DNA of 64,000 nucleotides from Acinetobacter lwoffii (GCF_029024105.1 NZ_CP118963.1:620001-684000); one strand, 5' to 3'. Counted from the stretch's first letter, positions 37,144 through 46,398 are shown. The notes: generated from the letters alone by a model not told the origin. Translations and numbers: made by a program.

Positions 37144-37405
37144 GGTTCCTATAACCTTATTATTGCTGGCACCTTATTCCTTGGTGCGGTTTTAATCATT
37201 TTCACTTACATCATAAAAGGATTTTGTGCTTTGTAAATATACAATTTGTCACTAAATACAAATCATCAAAGCACAATACACCGTTTAAATCGATGCATGA
37301 TTTGGACAGGTTTTGCTCAATCTTGCAGATATCAAAAGGATTACTTTGCTTAAGACGACTTCTCTGGTTAAATCTCGGTTTGAATCAGACTCCCAGGATT
37401 TCACC

Positions 37406-37651
37406 ATGTTTGTCAAAACCATTAAACGTCACTATGACAGAATCAATGCTGATGAATCGATTGCTGATGAAGACAAGATTGATGCGCTGCTGATGAAACT
37501 TGGTGCAGAGTTTTTGATGAGTCAGGAAGACCGAGTATATGTCTTTCAAAAAGGTGAACTCACGGCAAAGTTTGATGCCAAACATGCGCGGGCCTATCAT
37601 TTTAAAGATTATGTGGTAAAAGACATGAACAAGCTGTTTCATGGCTTCTAA
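37406..37651 (+). CDS. Small conserved-looking protein, unknown function
   Basis: The shortest model encodes 81 residues beginning MFVKTIKRHYDRINADES and ending DMNKLFHGF. It is charged and mainly helical with a C-terminal beta-like segment, and I know no domain for it. Three starts are possible: ATG 37406 (AGGA upstream), TTG 37346 (also AGGA upstream) and TTG 37313. The ATG is simplest, but the frame stays open and protein-like upstream, so a longer product is credible. It converges with ygfZ. Confidence 0.6.
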   Translation: MFVKTIKRHYDRINADESIADEDKIDALLMKLGAEFLMSQEDRVYVFQKGELTAKFDAKHARAYHFKDYVVKDMNKLFHGF

Positions 37652-37655
37652 AATA

Positions 37656-37687
37656 AAAAAGCCAAGAATTTTATCTTGGCTTTTTTA
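37656..37687. terminator. Bidirectional rho-independent terminator
   Basis: The stem AAGCCAAGA/TCTTGGCTT with A- and T-runs on both sides lies between convergent genes (the small protein and ygfZ). Confidence 0.85.
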
Positions 37688-37702
37688 TGAGTTATGCAGT
37701 GA

Positions 37703-38428
37703 TTATTGCGGACGCGCTACATCACCGCTCAAAGCTTCAGGAAGCTCCAGAACTTCGAGACCTAGCTCGGTCAATGCTTCAGGTTTTGCCACGACTAGTG
37801 CTTTATAACCATTCTCAATCGCGATGCTATTGACGATTTCAACATCATTATTCAGTTTGGTCGCAACATCAGGTGCGGCACCTGTGCCTTGAACCAGATG
37901 TAACCAGTGTTTTGGCTTGGCTTTAAACCATAAACGTGCAATGACTTCCTGACCCAGATAGCAACCCTTGTCATAGTGAATGCCTTCGCGTTGATGCAAA
38001 CGTAATTCCTGTGGTTGAAACAGGGTTGCAGTGGCAGCCTGAATCCAGGCCTGACCTGATTCAATGGCTTGCTGTTCCCACATCGTCACATCGGTTTCAG
38101 TCGCCACAAAGTCAGTATGAATGCCATTGATGACTGGATAAACTGGACCGACCAATTCCAGTTTCATTTTTGAAAAGGCACCAAATTTTTTAATATGATT
38201 GGTCAGTTCCGTAGCCTGATCTTCAGTGCTGACGATTTCAAAACTTTCCGGACTGATTTTTTTAAGCCACAAGCCAAATTGAATGCGTCCTTTCAGACTG
38301 CAGATCGCAGTATAGCGTGTCTGGTTTTCCGCCAAAGTTTCAGTATTCAAAGTCACCTGACCTTGAAGGAATTTTTGTGCATCTACACCATTCAGACTAA
38401 ACAATGTAAAAGCAGGAGACGCTGCCAT
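37703..38428 (-). CDS. ygfZ: Folate-binding protein YgfZ
   Basis: This 241-residue tetrahydrofolate-binding protein of the GcvT-like family helps build or repair Fe-S clusters in certain enzymes. The family signature is clear: KGCYLGQEVIARL (about residues 154-166), with its Cys. The N-terminal LFSLNGVDAQKFLQGQVT is also typical. It is short compared with E. coli YgfZ (326 residues), as in other Acinetobacter-like forms. Single gene. Confidence 0.92.
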   Translation of the reverse strand: MAASPAFTLFSLNGVDAQKFLQGQVTLNTETLAENQTRYTAICSLKGRIQFGLWLKKISPESFEIVSTEDQATELTNHIKKFGAFSKMKLELVGPVYPVINGIHTDFVATETDVTMWEQQAIESGQAWIQAATATLFQPQELRLHQREGIHYDKGCYLGQEVIARLWFKAKPKHWLHLVQGTGAAPDVATKLNNDVEIVNSIAIENGYKALVVAKPEALTELGLEVLELPEALSGDVARPQ

Positions 38429-38542
38429 AATAAGCCCCGGTTTGAATACTATAAATCAATGCAGTTATTGTGCAGCAAGCATCAAATAGAGGCAAACAAA
38501 AAAACCAACAATCGAAATCATTGGCTTTTAGCGAGCAGATCT

Positions 38543-40675
38543 TTAGTGATGATGGCTAGCCGGTAATGGCGAATCACAAGGGAATTTGCCTCCACAGACT
38601 CGTACGGTTTCCATCATACCCTGATCTTCATGGTCGAGGATATGGCAGTGCTGTACGAAGTCACCTTCAAATTTCTTGTAATGGCTTCTGAGAATAAATT
38701 TATAGTTAGCTTTTATAAAAAGCGTATCCTTAAATTGTCCTTTCATGCCACGGTATTGCACATCTTCAAGTCCATTTGGATCTGTGACTGGCTCAGATAA
38801 TGCTTCACTGACATCTTTACCATCAGGATTCAAAATTTTAACAATCTGGAACGGGTTAACATGAATATGGAACGGATGACCGCCAAAATTTTCGGTTGTC
38901 AATTCCCATTCATCAGTCTGTCCAACTTGTAACTGACGGACATATTCGCCACCCACTGAACCATCTCCATCAAAGAAATCTCCAAAACTCAGTGTATCTC
39001 CATCTTTTTTATGTCGGAAGCCAAATTTGAATACGCCAGTTCTAGGGTCGGGGCCGAGCGAAAAAGCACTATATTGTTTTGGTCGGGCAGCAACTACTTT
39101 ATCAATTTCGGGTGTCATCAATGATGGATGATCACTAAACGCAGAAAGATTAAGCTGAGATAACTGGGTCTGGATGTCTTTGCTTAAACCAATTTTTTGT
39201 GCCCGATCTTTCAGGAACTGTGCAGCAGTCTGAGCCTTGGTCTTGGCTGCTTTTACATTGACCCATCCCAGCAGTTGGGCATTGAACCGATGATTTGGAG
39301 CAATTTGAGGGCCTACATTCGGTAATGGCGCGTTAATTTCATCATCGATATTCAATTTGGTGTCAAAAATGCAGTATCTATTGGTGGTCGGAAAGGCAAC
39401 CATTGCATCATGACGATAACCAGGATGGAACACGGACAGGGTTCTGGTCTGTATATGATTCATAGTTAAGCCATCTTGCGCGATGGTATGCACATTCAGG
39501 CTATTCAGCTTCTCAAATTCAGCTTTCTTGTCTGCCTCCTGATAGGCTGAACAGGCTTTAATGGTTTGCTCTGCGCTAAACTTACTGGAGTCAGGAATTT
39601 CCTTTATGATTAAACCAATGGTATCGCGTACACCGCCATGAATCATGCGCCAGCGGTTAAATACATTCTGTTCAACCTTCATCTCTCCCACAATTTTACC
39701 GTTGATAGACGTGTAGTAATTCTGGTTGGTCCAGAAGCCACTAATAGACAGGTCATTATAATTTTCCAGCATGCCTATACCTACACCTTCACAGTTATTG
39801 GGAACAGCGAATGTGATATTAGGATCGGGATTACTACAGCGATATTGGATTTGCTGGAACAACAGGATGTTTTCGTTCGGGTAACTGTTTTTTTCTTTCC
39901 ATAGAATATCCATATCTCCAGTTGAGGTGACTTTACCATTTTTGACTTTTGGCGTTCTTGAGCCTTCAACAATCAATGGGCCAGCCATGCCATTCGACAC
40001 CTGAAGAGCAGTTGAACCGTGCAGATGGGCGTGATACCAGTAAGTCCCTGCGGGATGATTCGGTTCCATTTTGAACTGATAATCAAATTTTTCCTGAGGT
40101 TTGAATTTCAGGAAAACATTATCGCTATTGCCTTGAGGACTGACCCAGAAGCCATGGGTATGCAGGTTGGTAGTATTAAAGCAGTGAGGTTCATTTACAT
40201 TCTCAACATGAGTTGGACAAGTTGTTTCTGACTCGGGTGGAAGCTGGTTATTCAGGTTAAGTGCCAAGGTTTCACCCTGTTTGACCCGAATCTGTGGCCC
40301 GACCAATTGATCCTCAACATATTCACCAGTTTTTTTCTTATCAAATAAACTGGGTTTGGTTAAATAGCCTCTCAGCAGTACCTGATCCCATAAGCCATTT
40401 CTGGGGTTATAGAGCTTGCTGGTTTTATAGGCCACGATCAGCTCATATTTGCCCTTGGCACTTTTCGGTAACAGAGGTGGGTTGCTAATCAAGCTGTCTG
40501 ATGTGGTCGGAACGGGATGTGAGGGTTTGGGTGGAGGTGTTGGGTGTGAGGGATGAGAGGGTTGGGACGGTGGTGATGGATTGGACGGTGGTGATGGATT
40601 TTTTGTTCCATCCCAACCGCGAGCTAAGAGCGTCAAAATGGCGGCTATAGCTCCGAATATTGCGATTTTCAACAT
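38543..40675 (-). CDS. Multicopper oxidase with Pro-rich N-terminal linker
   Basis: This 710-residue copper oxidase has all four copper-ligand blocks: HTHG (172-175), HAHLHG (215-220), HPFHIHVNPF (about 609-618) and HCHILDH (676-682, with the T1 Cys in HCH). After an N-terminal hydrophobic segment (1-18), residues 27-57 are a Pro/Ser/His-rich low-complexity tether. The domain is therefore probably held at the outer face of the inner membrane or in the periplasm. There is no Tat twin-arginine motif. Likely roles are copper or phenolic oxidation. A CRP/Vfr-type site lies 51 bases upstream. Confidence 0.88.
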   Translation of the reverse strand: MLKIAIFGAIAAILTLLARGWDGTKNPSPPSNPSPPSQPSHPSHPTPPPKPSHPVPTTSDSLISNPPLLPKSAKGKYELIVAYKTSKLYNPRNGLWDQVLLRGYLTKPSLFDKKKTGEYVEDQLVGPQIRVKQGETLALNLNNQLPPESETTCPTHVENVNEPHCFNTTNLHTHGFWVSPQGNSDNVFLKFKPQEKFDYQFKMEPNHPAGTYWYHAHLHGSTALQVSNGMAGPLIVEGSRTPKVKNGKVTSTGDMDILWKEKNSYPNENILLFQQIQYRCSNPDPNITFAVPNNCEGVGIGMLENYNDLSISGFWTNQNYYTSINGKIVGEMKVEQNVFNRWRMIHGGVRDTIGLIIKEIPDSSKFSAEQTIKACSAYQEADKKAEFEKLNSLNVHTIAQDGLTMNHIQTRTLSVFHPGYRHDAMVAFPTTNRYCIFDTKLNIDDEINAPLPNVGPQIAPNHRFNAQLLGWVNVKAAKTKAQTAAQFLKDRAQKIGLSKDIQTQLSQLNLSAFSDHPSLMTPEIDKVVAARPKQYSAFSLGPDPRTGVFKFGFRHKKDGDTLSFGDFFDGDGSVGGEYVRQLQVGQTDEWELTTENFGGHPFHIHVNPFQIVKILNPDGKDVSEALSEPVTDPNGLEDVQYRGMKGQFKDTLFIKANYKFILRSHYKKFEGDFVQHCHILDHEDQGMMETVRVCGGKFPCDSPLPASHHH

Positions 40676-40725
40676 TTCAGTTCTGCCTGTTATGGTTATT
40701 GTTTTAATGTGAGGTTTGCGAATAA

Positions 40726-40741
40726 TGTGACATGCGTCACA
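40726..40741. promoter_or_regulatory. CRP/Vfr-type binding site upstream of the multicopper oxidase gene
   Basis: TGTGACATGCGTCACA is a perfect 16-base palindrome that fits the TGTGA-N6-TCACA consensus of CRP family regulators. It lies 51 bases before the multicopper oxidase start, a position suited to activation. Binding by a Vfr/Crp homologue is inferred. Confidence 0.65.
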
Positions 40742-41085
40742 CTGAGCTTCTGATAGTTTTGGAAAATCTGCTATCCCAAATTAGGGGATTGAAATTTTGC
40801 TAAATGCGGCGGCAGGACAGGCCTATGAAAACCAGTGAGACTATATTTTTTTATCTTTAGAAAAATGCACATAAAATTAATTATTTATTAATGATATTAG
40901 TGGTTTAGGGTAATAATCAAATAAAAATATAGAGAAATATTTTGCAACATAAGACTAAAGAATAAGGCGAATTATTCAGATTTTTTTAGCAAAAGACCGC
41001 TTTAAAGCAAAAATTCTAAAGTCTATGTAACAAATTTTTGCGAAAATACCGATTTTTATAATTAAGTATTTGAGAAATATAAAAT

Positions 41086-41115
41086 TTGGGAAATGCTATT
41101 TGTGCGGCGTACAAT
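41086..41115 (+). promoter_or_regulatory. Possible sigma-70 promoter of acnD
   Basis: TTGGGA (41086..41091), an 18-base spacer and TACAAT (41110..41115), 75 bases before the acnD start. Confidence 0.4.
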
Positions 41116-41189
41116 GCTGCTATTACAAAAGTAACTCATCAATATCTATTGATGAATAAAAATAGAGATAAACGAGGGCAGGCAAGCTT

Positions 41190-43808
41190 ATGAACAACAA
41201 CTACCGTAAACCGCTGCAATCCACCCAGCTGGAATATTATGACGTGCGACAGGCCATAGAAGATATTCAGCCAGGCGCATATGCCAAACTTCCTTATACT
41301 TCCAAAGTCCTGGCAGAGCAGTTGGTGCGTCGTTGTGATCCTGCCATTCTGGAACAGTCTTTACGCCAGTTAATTGAGCGTAAACAGGAACATGATTTTC
41401 CCTGGTATCCGGCACGTGTAGTGTGTCATGACATCTTGGGACAAACGGCGCTGGTGGACCTTGCCGGTTTACGTGATGCGATTGCAGAACAGGGCGGTGA
41501 CCCGTCTAAAGTCAATCCGGTAGTTCCAACCCAGCTGATTGTCGACCATTCACTGGCGGTTGAGTTTGGTGGTTTTGATCCGGATGCCTTTGAGAAAAAC
41601 CGTGCCATTGAAGACCGTCGTAACGAAGACCGTTTCCATTTTATTGAATGGACTAAAACCGCGTTTGAAAATGTTGATGTAATTCCTGCGGGCAATGGCA
41701 TCATGCACCAGATCAATCTGGAGAAAATGTCTCCGGTGATTCAAAACCGTGATGGTCTGGCATTCCCGGACACCTGTGTTGGTACAGATTCGCATACGCC
41801 ACATACCGATGCATTGGGTGTGATCTCGATTGGTGTGGGTGGCTTGGAAGCTGAAAATGTGATGCTTGGTCGTGCGTCTTGGATGCGTCTGCCTGATATC
41901 ATTGGTGTGGAATTGGTCGGTCAGCGCAAGCCGGGTATTACCGCAACGGATATCGTCTTGGCATTAACTGAATTCCTGCGTAAAGAGCGTGTGGTTGGCG
42001 CATATTTAGAATTCTTTGGTGAAGGTGCTGACAGCATGTCGGTGGGTGATCGCGCCACGATTTCCAACATGACGCCTGAGTATGGCGCAACGGCTGCGAT
42101 GTTCTATATCGACCAGAACACCATTGATTATCTGACCTTGACCGGTCGTGAGCCTGAGCAAGTCAAACTGGTCGAAACTTATGCCAAAGAGATCGGGCTT
42201 TGGGCATCGGATATGACCCAAGCGGAATATCCACGTGTGCTGCATTTCGATTTATCGACTGTGACACGTAATATCGCTGGCCCATCGAATCCGCATGCAC
42301 GTGTATCAACCTCTGACCTGAAAGAAAAAGGTATTGCCGGTAATCTAGATGCTGCTCGCGCACAAGAAGCAGAAGGCTTAATGCCAGATGGCGCGGTGAT
42401 TATCGCGGCGATTACCTCTTGTACCAATACCTCTAACCCACGTAATACGGTGGCGGCAGGTTTGCTAGCACGTAAGGCCAATGAATTGGGCTTGGTGCGT
42501 AAACCTTGGGTGAAATCTTCTTTTGCACCGGGTTCTAAAGCGGCTGCTTTGTATTTGGAAGAAGCAGGCGTACTTAAAGATTTAGAAAAACTGGGCTTTG
42601 GTATCGTGGCCTATGCATGCACGACTTGTAACGGCATGTCGGGCGCATTAGATCCAAAGATTCAGCAGGAAATCATCGACCGTGACCTGTATGCAACAGC
42701 GGTGCTTTCGGGCAACCGTAACTTCGATGGACGTATTCATCCTTATGCGAAGCAGGCATTCTTGGCTTCACCGCCATTAGTAGTGGCTTATGCGATTGCC
42801 GGTACGATTCGTTTTGACATAGAAAAGGATGCTTTAGGAAATGATAAAGATGGCAACCCGATTTATCTGAAAGATATCTGGCCATCGGATGAAGAAATTG
42901 ATGCGCTGGTGAAAGTTGCTGTAAAACCAGAACAATTCAAAAAAATCTATATTCCGATGTTCGACTTGGGTGTGAATGAAAAAGCAACAAGTCCGTTGTA
43001 TGACTGGCGTCCGCAAAGTACCTATATCCGTCGTCCGCCGTATTGGGAAGGGGCTTTGGCTGCACCGCGTACCTTGTCAAATATGCGTCCGCTGGCGATC
43101 TTGGGCGATAACATCACCACTGATCATTTATCACCATCGAATGCCATTGTGCTCGACAGTGCTTCAGGTGAATACCTGAAAAAAATGGGTGTGCCTGAGG
43201 AAGACTTTAACTCCTATGCAACGCATCGCGGTGATCACCTCACCACGCAACGTGCGACTTTTGCCAACCCTAAACTGTTCAATGAAATGGTGGTGCGTTC
43301 TGACGGTACCATTAAACAAGGTTCTAAAGCACGTGTGGAGCCTGAAGGTGAAGTGATGCGTATGTGGGAAGCGATTGAGATCTACATGAACCGTAAACAG
43401 CCGTTGATCATTATTGCCGGTAAGGATTATGGTCAGGGTTCGAGTCGTGACTGGGCAGCGAAAGGTGTACGTCTTGCAGGTGTAGAAGCAATTGTCGCTG
43501 AAGGTTTTGAGCGTATTCATCGTACCAATCTGGTCGGTATGGGCGTGTTGCCGCTTGAGTTTAAACTGGGTACAGATCGTAAGACTTTAGGTCTTGATGG
43601 TACAGAGCTGTATAGCGTGATTGGTAATATTGCGCCACGTTCGACTTTAACTTTAGTGATTGAGCGTTCAACCGATGATGGTAAGAACCAGATTATTGAA
43701 GTTCCAGTCACTTGTCGTCTGGATACTGAAGAAGAAGTACATGTGTATGAAGCGGGTGGGGTATTACAGCGCTTTGCACAGGATTTCTTGGAAGGAAATG
43801 TGGCTTAA
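41190..43808 (+). CDS. acnD: Fe/S-dependent 2-methylcitrate dehydratase AcnD
   Basis: This 872-residue aconitase-superfamily enzyme dehydrates 2-methylcitrate in the methylcitrate cycle of propionate use. The N-terminal YYDVRQAIEDIQPGAYAKLP and PARVVCHDILGQTALVDLAG resemble AcnD rather than the housekeeping AcnA. The cluster cysteines are in SCTNTSNP and ACTTCNGMSG. The usual partners prpB, prpC and the AcnD accessory gene prpF are absent on both sides here. A general aconitase role cannot be ruled out. An IS follows 50 bases after the stop. The ATG has AGGCAAG-type upstream bases. Confidence 0.85.
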   Translation: MNNNYRKPLQSTQLEYYDVRQAIEDIQPGAYAKLPYTSKVLAEQLVRRCDPAILEQSLRQLIERKQEHDFPWYPARVVCHDILGQTALVDLAGLRDAIAEQGGDPSKVNPVVPTQLIVDHSLAVEFGGFDPDAFEKNRAIEDRRNEDRFHFIEWTKTAFENVDVIPAGNGIMHQINLEKMSPVIQNRDGLAFPDTCVGTDSHTPHTDALGVISIGVGGLEAENVMLGRASWMRLPDIIGVELVGQRKPGITATDIVLALTEFLRKERVVGAYLEFFGEGADSMSVGDRATISNMTPEYGATAAMFYIDQNTIDYLTLTGREPEQVKLVETYAKEIGLWASDMTQAEYPRVLHFDLSTVTRNIAGPSNPHARVSTSDLKEKGIAGNLDAARAQEAEGLMPDGAVIIAAITSCTNTSNPRNTVAAGLLARKANELGLVRKPWVKSSFAPGSKAAALYLEEAGVLKDLEKLGFGIVAYACTTCNGMSGALDPKIQQEIIDRDLYATAVLSGNRNFDGRIHPYAKQAFLASPPLVVAYAIAGTIRFDIEKDALGNDKDGNPIYLKDIWPSDEEIDALVKVAVKPEQFKKIYIPMFDLGVNEKATSPLYDWRPQSTYIRRPPYWEGALAAPRTLSNMRPLAILGDNITTDHLSPSNAIVLDSASGEYLKKMGVPEEDFNSYATHRGDHLTTQRATFANPKLFNEMVVRSDGTIKQGSKARVEPEGEVMRMWEAIEIYMNRKQPLIIIAGKDYGQGSSRDWAAKGVRLAGVEAIVAEGFERIHRTNLVGMGVLPLEFKLGTDRKTLGLDGTELYSVIGNIAPRSTLTLVIERSTDDGKNQIIEVPVTCRLDTEEEVHVYEAGGVLQRFAQDFLEGNVA

Positions 43809-43858
43809 TCTTTTTTTTAATCACTCCTAGCCCCTCTTTGAAAAAGAGGGGAACTCCC

Positions 43859-45127
43859 CATTGCTGTCCCACAATTTTTCACAAGAGGAAGCTCATTTGA
43901 GCTTCCTCTTGTTTTATGGGTATTTTATCGGGTGAAAATAAAGCTTTTAAAGTTCTTCTTTCAAACAAATTCACTTGAATTATTCTGAGTAAACGTTGAA
44001 CTGTCCAACCTGTTTTCCCTAAATGTTGAGCGAAACTCACCAATAAATAGGCGATCATCGCAATCCAGATTTGTGTCTGAATTGCGTTCCTGCTGCGGCC
44101 TAGAAACGCTTTTAATTTGAGATTCTGCTTAATCGCCTTAAAGAACAGCTCAACTTTCCAACGATCTTTATAAATCGCCGCAATGGTGGAGGCGGCTAAA
44201 TGAAAGTTATTGCTGAGAAAGCTAAAGTGCTTGCCACTTTGCTGATCTCTATATTCAATTCTTCTTAACACTGGGGCTTTTCTTTTTAGGGCATGTGCGC
44301 TATTCAGCTGAATGGTTTCATCTTTTAGAATACCTTTGGATTCAAGCACTGGATGTTGCTGGATCACCTGATACACAGATTTAGGCCTAAAACGTGTGAC
44401 AAATCCAATGTTTTGAGCAGTCAGATTTGCATACCATTGGTAATCGACATAGCCTTTATCAAAAACTACAATGCTGCCAGCAGGAAACTGGAATTTGCGG
44501 CCTTGTACCATGTCATTTTCTTTGCCATTTTCAACTGCAACAAACTCAGGAATATCATTGCTGTGATTCAATCCTATGCTGAGTTTCATGCTGGCTTTTG
44601 AGTCGTGAACTTTGGCCCATTCACATAAGGAAAGCGACAGGTCAATATGACTGGCATCCAAGGAATACAAGGGATTCTTAAAGCGAAATTTATGAGCTAC
44701 TTTTGAGTGTTCATAGTATTTAAGCAACTTGTGAAATAGCTGTTGATACAAGGCAGCAGGCTGCTGCTCATTGATTCGTGCCAGCGTGCTTCGGGGAATA
44801 GACTTTGCTCCGAGATGACTTAGCTTTTCCTGTTGGCACTCCAAATTGGATTGAATATCTCTCAGACTTTGTCTACAAGAGAATTGAGACATCAATATGG
44901 CAATAAACTGATCCCACCGGGAAGCCGCTCTAAATTTCTGTCCAACATGGTGTACTTTAGCAAGTTGTTCAAAATCCTGTCGCACAACAGGTTTAATTAG
45001 CTCATGAAATACGGTATTCTGATGTGACAAAACCTGAATCCTGGTCGTTAAAGTGTTTGTTTGCACTCATATTTTAACTGTTAGGACTCAGGTTTTTTTA
45101 TTTAAAGCAAACTATGGGACAGCAGTG
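43859..45127. mobile_element. IS4-family insertion sequence, complete
   Basis: This 1269-bp element has imperfect 16-base ends, CATTGCTGTCCCACAA on the left and CACTGCTGTCCCATAG (complement) on the right. It is flanked by a 10-base duplication GGGAACTCCC (43849..43858 and 45128..45137). It carries one intact transposase gene on the minus strand. Confidence 0.9.
43879..45066 (-). CDS. IS4-family transposase
   Basis: This 395-residue DDE transposase has an N-terminal DUF4372-like region (MSQFSCRQSLRDIQSNL). The catalytic residues are in LDASHIDLS (D), VFDKGYVDY (D) and the Y-(2)-R-(3)-E-(6)-K signature YKDRWKVELFFKAIKQNLK (E). Full length with no stops. It fills the element. Confidence 0.93.
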   Translation of the reverse strand: MQTNTLTTRIQVLSHQNTVFHELIKPVVRQDFEQLAKVHHVGQKFRAASRWDQFIAILMSQFSCRQSLRDIQSNLECQQEKLSHLGAKSIPRSTLARINEQQPAALYQQLFHKLLKYYEHSKVAHKFRFKNPLYSLDASHIDLSLSLCEWAKVHDSKASMKLSIGLNHSNDIPEFVAVENGKENDMVQGRKFQFPAGSIVVFDKGYVDYQWYANLTAQNIGFVTRFRPKSVYQVIQQHPVLESKGILKDETIQLNSAHALKRKAPVLRRIEYRDQQSGKHFSFLSNNFHLAASTIAAIYKDRWKVELFFKAIKQNLKLKAFLGRSRNAIQTQIWIAMIAYLLVSFAQHLGKTGWTVQRLLRIIQVNLFERRTLKALFSPDKIPIKQEEAQMSFLL

Positions 45128-45185
45128 GGGAACTCCCTACTTTTTTAAGGAGGGTTGGAGTGGATTAAAGTTGTTGATATTGTTT

Positions 45186-45218
45186 AAAAAAGACCCTACT
45201 GTGAAGTGGGGTTTTTAT
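45186..45218 (+). terminator. Rho-independent terminator, originally of acnD
   Basis: The stem ACCCTACT/AGTGGGGT (one G-U pair) has T5. The IS now lies between this hairpin and the acnD stop. Confidence 0.6.
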
Positions 45219-45527
45219 TTAGAGCATTAATGTCTTTATCAAGAAAATACAAACAGGTACTTTTCTTTTTAAACTTAAGCAATTGAGCTTCCTCAATGAT
45301 TAAAGACGTCTATAACTTTAAGGGAATATAAAATTTCATATGGCTATGGCGATAATTTTGTATTAACGCACTGCGCTATACTTGACCTTATGCATCACTT
45401 ATCTCAATGTTATTAAACTAGTTAACTTGAAAAAAATAATAAATTATCACTTAATTAATGAGTTATTGAATAATAATTAGAAATACTACTTTGCCCAAAT
45501 GCCATCATCATTTACAAAAATGGACAA
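45219..45527. other. AT-rich gap before the zinc-ribbon gene
   Basis: About 310 bases with no supported ORF or RNA. A short arm pair around 45276-45305 (ATTGAGCTTCCTCAAT) could form a hairpin. Confidence 0.4.
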
Positions 45528-45555
45528 TAGACATTCATCACTAGAGGGTTATACT
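45528..45555 (+). promoter_or_regulatory. Possible promoter of the zinc-ribbon gene
   Basis: TAGACA (45528..45533), a 16-base spacer and TATACT (45550..45555), 35 bases before the start codon. Confidence 0.45.
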
Positions 45556-45589
45556 AGATAGACCATTTCTAAAACCATGGAGAACAAAG

Positions 45590-45733
45590 ATGGTTACTGC
45601 TGGCGAAAAACCCGGAACAGGCTTCTATTTTTGTGTTCAATGCGGACACCGCACCTACTTAGAAATTGGTACTGATCGTTTACCACCGTGTACCAAATGC
45701 CAAGGCAATCAATTTAACAATAAGAATGCCTAA
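45590..45733 (+). CDS. Small zinc-ribbon protein (47 residues)
   Basis: A 47-residue protein starts MVTAGEKPGTGFYFCVQCGH and later has PPCTKCQGNQF. Two CxxC pairs form a rubredoxin- or zinc-ribbon-like metal site. Length and layout match the small zinc ribbon-containing proteins common in Acinetobacter and relatives. GGAGAACAAAG precedes the ATG. Its function is unknown; metal binding is a firm prediction. It has its own promoter-like box and terminator. Confidence 0.85.
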   Translation: MVTAGEKPGTGFYFCVQCGHRTYLEIGTDRLPPCTKCQGNQFNNKNA

Positions 45734-45770
45734 GCAAAACAACTCAAACAGTTACCCTCTGTTTTGAACG

Positions 45771-45797
45771 AAAGCCCTATTACTCGATAGGGCTTTT
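45771..45797 (+). terminator. Rho-independent terminator of the zinc-ribbon gene
   Basis: The stem AAGCCCTAT/ATAGGGCTT has a six-base loop and T5. Confidence 0.85.
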
Positions 45798-46003
45798 TGC
45801 TGTGGTATCCAAATCTCATACATAGAAATAAAAAATTATTATGAGAAAACAGTTTTATATCGGGAGGAGAATCTTGGTTTAAAGTAAAAAATTATAATAA
45901 ATTCAAAAAATTATTTGAACTATTGTTATAAAAGGTATAGGTTGTCTGCTTTAAAAATTAGCTAACCACTTAGAATTAAGGTTAGATATTTCCGGGGGAA
46001 ACA

Positions 46004-46381
46004 ATGAAAAAATTTACAGCTTTAGTAATAGGAAGTGTGATGTTATTTACTTCAGGCTGTGCGACGATGTTTAATGGTTCAACACAAACTGTGAATATCC
46101 GTAGTAACGATGAATTGGCTAAGTTATATGTCAATGAAGAATATATGGGTCAGCGTAATACTGTTTATACTTTCAAAAAGAAAGAAAATTATGTAATTAA
46201 AGCAGAGAAGCAAGGCTGCCAAACCAACATCGTTATTCCACAAAAAACTTTTGATCCAACAACCTTATTAGGTGTTTTCTTGGATTGGGGAATTATCTCT
46301 ATTCTCGTTGTGGATGGTGCTGCTACTGGTGCATGGCAAAAATTCAGCCAGACAAGTTTTGTAGTGGATCCTAATTGTTAA
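46004..46381 (+). CDS. Small lipoprotein, unknown function
   Basis: This 125-residue lipoprotein has the signal MKKFTALVIGSVMLFTSGC with a lipobox ending FTSGC (Cys19), followed by ATMFNGSTQTVNIRSND. The mature part has a PEGA-like beta pattern (LYVNEEYMGQRNTVYTFKKK) and a hydrophobic stretch (GVFLDWGIISILVVDG, about 90-105) that could be a membrane-associated helix. GGGGGAAAC precedes the ATG. Similar short lipoproteins occur widely in Acinetobacter. Confidence 0.8.
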   Translation: MKKFTALVIGSVMLFTSGCATMFNGSTQTVNIRSNDELAKLYVNEEYMGQRNTVYTFKKKENYVIKAEKQGCQTNIVIPQKTFDPTTLLGVFLDWGIISILVVDGAATGAWQKFSQTSFVVDPNC

Positions 46382-46398
46382 ATAGTTCACTCCGATTT

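Larger units (their letters stand above)
40676..41189. other. Gap between the multicopper oxidase and acnD genes
   Basis: A 514-base divergent region. It holds the CRP/Vfr-like palindrome and the likely acnD promoter listed separately. The middle part (40850-41060) is AT-rich with no ORF or RNA that I can recognise. Confidence 0.5.
43819..45167. repeat. Palindromic repeat interrupted by the IS4-family element
   Basis: Left part 43819..43858 (AATCACTCCTAGCCCCTC, hairpin CCCCTCTTTGAAAAAGAGGGG). Right part 45128..45167 (after the target duplication, CTACTTTTTTAAGGAGGG, then TTGGAGTGGATT). Removing the IS and one target copy restores a palindromic repeat like 31188..31257. It starts 11 bases after the acnD stop. 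Confidence 0.75.

Noticed and set aside
43808..45590. Search for prpF or other methylcitrate genes after acnD
   Set aside because: Only the IS, the repeat and AT-rich DNA are present; no frame resembles PrpF.
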